Positions 60,683 to 64,000 of a stretch of DNA of 64,000 nucleotides are shown here, one piece after another (position 1 is the first letter of the stretch; every line of letters begins with the position of its first letter). The DNA is from Avena insularis. Lineage: Eukaryota > Streptophyta > Magnoliopsida > Poales > Poaceae. Below the pieces are notes generated by a model, which was given only the letters and a program-made list of their open reading frames with translations, did no database searches and was not told the DNA's origin. The position numbers and the translations under genes were made by a program. The DNA is taken from contig CM042687.1 of the NCBI GenBank assembly GCA_023614405.1, forward strand, positions 231,906,292-231,970,291, given 5' to 3'.

Positions 60683-61111
60683 CCCTAACACATAGGAGAA
60701 TATGTTCATTAACTAACCATGACAAGATAAACAAAAATATACTAGTCACATTACCAACCCATATAGCTAACAAGAACACCCTCTCTTACATAAGCAAACC
60801 CTAACCCAAGCCATAACATTCCAATAAACCAAACAATGACATTTCAACAACCCTAAACCTAACTAAATGCATCATACACATCTTTCTACCCAGCATTGGC
60901 CAATGAATCTAACAAATTTCCAAACATTTCTCCCCAAATCAAATTTCTAGGGTTTCAAGCCAAGTCCAACCAAAATGAAAGATTTCAAGAGGTCAAAACA
61001 GAGGGGAACGAGGGAGGGTACCTCTAGCAGCCGGGGAAGGGCACAAATCCACCAAATGAAGCTTCCAATGTGAGAGATTTGAGGGGGAGAAGAGAGGGGA
61101 GAAGGGGGCGC
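60683..61111 (-). other. Transposase leader region inside the right TIR
   Basis: No gene. On the minus strand it reads as a 5' UTR with a donor-like CTAGAGGTACCC near 61020, then AT-rich sequence up to the transposase start. This mirrors the layout inside the left TIR. Confidence 0.45.
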
Positions 61112-61454
61112 CTCCTTGTTGTTCTTCTTGGCTAGGTCGAGTTGTGGAGTGAATAGGGAGGAGTAGGGAGGGGGCTGGGCACGACAGGTTATGTCTCAAT
61201 GTGTAGTGTCTTTCTGCTAGGCGCTACACACTAAGCATAGCGCTCGGGCGTTACTCTCCCCAGGCTTAGCGCCTAGGCGTCACACGGCCGGGTGGGGCCA
61301 GGCGGTGCCACGCTGGCAGGGGGCATAGCGCCTAACGCAAATATGCTACACTGTATAGTATAGCGTCTTGTTGTTAGGCGTTACCCAAAAGGTTAGTCCA
61401 GTAAAAAAGTTCGTGAATTTTTTTCCAAAAGAGATTATTTTTGTCCATTCTGCC
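61112..61454 (-). repeat. Right terminal inverted repeat of the MULE
   Basis: The inverted copy of 25898-26283 with point changes, one fewer subterminal unit and no loss at the tip. Shared blocks include GCTAAGCCTGGGGAGAGTAAC and CACATTGAGACATA (read on the minus strand). The tip is followed by TGCTCTGCC, the target duplication. Confidence 0.92.
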
Positions 61455-62961
61455 TGCTCTGCCGTCCGGCGGCCAGGGACCAAAGCCCCGGCGCCGCGCC
61501 CTTTAACCTTTTCGGCGTGCCTGTCTCCGCTACGACCTTTCCTCCGCCCGAGAGCAGAACTAGCCACGGCGGCAACGGCGCGGCGTCTCAAGGTGAGCCT
61601 TCCCTACTTCTTCCTCCCCTCGCTCCGCAACCGCCAGGCAGTTCCCCTCCCACCACCACCGCCGCCTCTCGCTAGTTCCCTCGCCCCCGTCGGCACTCTG
61701 CGCTATGAACGGTCGGGTGCCTCACCCTAAGGCCTCGTTTACCTCTGGTTTTTTCCGGGATCAGGAGGTTTTCTCCCGTCCTGACCACTAATCCCCAAAA
61801 TTCCCGTGGACCCTGTTTACTACTCGTGTTTTTTTATTTTCTCCCGACATATCCCGAGAAATACCGGTACAAATTGGACAAATCGTGAGTATTTTCACAC
61901 GCGAGTCCACACCCTCGTGTGTCGTCGAGGAAAGGAAGCAAAGCGGGAGGCGACGGCGCGGACGTCTACCTGGGGACGCTGCCGACGGGCACCTCCTCCG
62001 GCTTCGGCAAGGCTTTCTCTACGGTGACCAGCCCCCCCTCCCCCACCCCACCACCACCACCACACACTTCCCCTCTCCTCCCCTCCTCTCCTAGGTTTCT
62101 CGGCCGCCGCCGGTGTCCACCTCCCACCCTCCGGTCTGGTTCTTTGGACATTGGGAGAGAAGAGAGGTACCAGAGAGAAGCGGCGTCCACCTCCCGTCCT
62201 CTGGTCGTGGCTCTGACGAGCTGGCCGCCAAGGACAATCTTCTGGAGCAGCACAAGCTGGCCGCCGGTGCAGATCCGTCGGCAGCTTCAAGTCAAGAACC
62301 GGACCTGGCGTACGCAGGGGACGGGCCGGACGGCCGCGGCCCACCCAGACTTTTGGGCAAATTGTTTTTTGATCGCTGATTTTTACTGGACCGAGAAGCG
62401 AGCGAGCGAGAGGAAGCGACGCTTCCGTCTCTGTCTTTTTACGCGAGCGAGAGGATCATAGCAGCCGCGGTCAACCCTCGACTGGAAGGGCGGCGGCCAC
62501 TGGCTCCGGCACCGCACTGTCCCCGACCTGCCGGCCTCCCTGTCCCTGACCGGCCGCCTTCTCCCCTTGCCCCTCCAGGCTCCAGCCGCCGCACCGCTGC
62601 ACGCTGCTGCTGCCCTCCGGCCTCCGCGGCTCCGCTCCTCCGGCTGCCTCCCGCTCGCGCCGCTGCTGGTCGGCTGACTCCAGCTGCCTCCCCTTCAAGC
62701 CAGGTATAAACTGGGGCTGGTGATTCAATCCCAAATTTCCAATGGGGAAGAATTTGTCTCATCTCATGCCCTAAATTTGTATGCTCAAGTCTAATTTGTC
62801 TTCAAATTTGTCCGATCTGATGCACTGAATTGTGGTTTGATCTGATGCCTAAAGTAATAGCTATCTTGATGTCACGTAAGACTATTATCGGTATATTTTG
62901 GTATATAAGACTCGTGATATTTTGGACTATTTGTATTGGAATGATAAACATTTGTAATATT
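61455..62961. other. GC-rich flank with possible exon remnant
   Basis: GC-rich, gene-like sequence around the MULE target site. A frame at 61919-62023 encodes SSRKGSKAGGDGADVYLGTL and continues to a donor-like ACGGTGACC. It looks like a first coding exon, but it begins with GTG rather than ATG and I do not recognise the protein. A 5'-UTR-like segment with a donor-like CAAGGTGAGCC lies at 61560-61600. From 62470 to 62961 I see no gene. Confidence 0.35.
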
Positions 62962-63121
62962 TGTTAGAGTATTGTACGTATACGATTGTTACGGTAGTTT
63001 ATGATAGTTAGGACTCTAGCCTAACTTGACTTGTACTCCAAGATGATCCTGTACGTCTATATACTCGCCCATGAGGCTCAATAATACATCCAACATATTA
63101 CGCCAATCTCATACTCTTACA
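62962..63121 (+). repeat. 5' LTR (160 bp) of the right-edge element
   Basis: TGT...ACA ends. Contains a GTCTATATACTC TATA-like site (63055-63066) and AATAATACATCC downstream, as expected for a compact promoter and polyadenylation LTR. Confidence 0.7.
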
Positions 63122-64000
63122 TGGTATCAGCCTAAACCGATCCTAAACCCTAGCCGCCGCCGGCATGCTTCCGCCGCCCTGCCCCCGGGGAGGTCGATCT
63201 CCATGATCTCCGCCGGGGGCCGCGCAACTCGTACGCAGGGTTCGTCCGTCGATCCGTGATCGGCTGCCCTGCAAGTCTTTTTTTCCGATCTCTTGATCGG
63301 TTTTATTTTTTGGTTTACCGATCTTAGATCGGATTGCGTCGCCCTCCACCATCGTCATCGCGGCGCCTCTACTCCGACCATCGGCATCGATGATCTACAC
63401 CGCGCATGTGCGCCTGCCCTCTACGCTGCCGCGCCTGCCTCGCAGGCTGTTGCGGCTTCACGGCAGGCTACCGTGCACTCGGACGGCTGCTATGCCTTCC
63501 TTGGAAGGCTACCGCGGCTGCCCCCCCTCGGATCGTCCTCGTCGTCATCGTCCGGGACTTCACCGACAACGTCGCCATCGACTTTGATCTACGCGTCGTA
63601 TGCGCCACTACGCCAAGCACGCCCCCTCGCGCCACCATCGTCGAGCCCACAGGTTGCCGATCGTCGCCCATCGAACGCGGCGCGCCGCCTTTGGTCAATG
63701 CTACGGCTTCAACGCCTTCCTTGGTGTACGTCGTTGGTGGTCTCTAGCCGCTGCACCGACTTGCGTACTGCGGCTATACGCCACCGGTCGTGGCGTCGTT
63801 GCCGCGATCTGCCGTTGTTCCCGTGCACCGACGTTCTCGGTTTCCACCGCACCATCTCCTCCGGTGCGGATCACAGCCATCTGCACATGGTCTTCGTCAT
63901 GCCCCCGGGTTCTTCTTCCTGCCGAGTACCGCGCGCGCTCTCTAGGCGTCGGCGCGACCACTTCAGTCGCCGTTGGTTTCGTCGCCTTATATCTTCTCCA
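62962..64000 (+). mobile_element. 5' end of a Ty1-copia-like element with a 160-bp LTR
   Basis: An LTR at 62962-63121 (TGTTAGAGTATTG...ATACTCTTACA) is directly followed by TGGTATCAGCC (63122-63132), a Met-tRNA-like primer site. A CCTAAACCCTAGCCGCCGCC leader follows, of a kind common in grass copia elements. The rest to 64000 is a GC-rich leader with no recognisable gag. The second LTR and any pol lie beyond the window. The superfamily is inferred from LTR length and leader. Confidence 0.72.

Larger units (their letters stand above)
25898..61454. mobile_element. Mutator-like element (MULE) with PMD, GRF-like and MURA genes
   Basis: The ends GGCAGAATGGACAAAAATAA and its inverted copy open TIRs of about 350-390 bp. 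A 9-bp target duplication flanks them: TGCTCTACC (25889-25897) and TGCTCTGCC (61455-61463), one mismatch. Long TIRs, a 9-bp duplication and an internal MURA-type transposase define a MULE. It now spans 35,557 bp. Removing four later insertions (27086-36056, 37040-38528, 39455-53923, 56436-58093) and their duplications leaves about 8.95 kb. Layout: left TIR, PMD gene (plus), 3' repeats, GRF-like gene (minus), transposase (minus), right TIR. All three genes contain stops or breaks, so the copy is dead. The nearly intact TSD and TIRs suggest it was autonomous or recently mobilised when it inserted. Confidence 0.93.

Noticed and set aside
63406..63747. A 113-codon frame in the right-edge copia element
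   Set aside because: It lies in the GC-rich leader and shows no gag signature. A real gag would start further right.

Overview
The window is nuclear DNA from a grass, most likely a Triticeae cereal or close relative. Evidence: a 32-exon plant gene with small introns, Stowaway and Tourist MITEs, an Angela/BARE/WIS-type copia element with LTRs of about 1.9 kb, other long-LTR elements nested in each other, and no prokaryotic gene organisation. Genus-level assignment is an inference from repeat style.

Left part (1-19.4 kb) is genic. A truncated copia element (1-645, minus strand) ends about 450 bp upstream of an intact UBP12/UBP13-type ubiquitin-specific protease (1099-13301, plus strand, 32 exons, 1119 codons plus stop by summing my exon calls). 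Its introns carry two Stowaway MITEs and two hAT-like elements, and intron 7 is GC-AG. A decayed PIF/Harbinger element (14351-16150) with a nested Tourist-like MITE follows, then an intact intronless short-chain dehydrogenase/reductase gene (16893-17678).

The rest is a nest of mobile DNA. A 6.4-kb segment with the features of a solo LTR (19431-25867) stops 30 bp before a Mutator-like element (MULE) at 25898-61454. The MULE has TIRs of about 350 bp and a 9-bp target duplication with one mismatch. Removing later insertions leaves about 8.95 kb carrying three genes: a plant mobile domain (PMD) gene reading inward from the left TIR, and, reading inward from the right TIR, a MURA-type transposase followed by a Lys/Glu-rich gene with a GRF-like zinc motif. 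All three carry stops or breaks. Inserted into the MULE are a copia element (27086-36056, in PMD exon 2), a solo LTR (37040-38528, in PMD exon 4), a 6.4-kb relative of the first solo LTR (39455-53923, at the junction before the last PMD exon) which itself contains a non-coding element with 3.5-3.8 kb LTRs (40817-48914), and an Angela-like solo LTR (56436-58093, in the transposase).

Right end (61.5-64 kb): GC-rich sequence with a possible gene-exon remnant, then the start of another copia element with a 160-bp LTR running off the window.

The most unusual object is the three-gene MULE. Its convergent layout resembles maize MuDR, with a PMD gene in the place of mudrB and a GRF-like gene as a third component.
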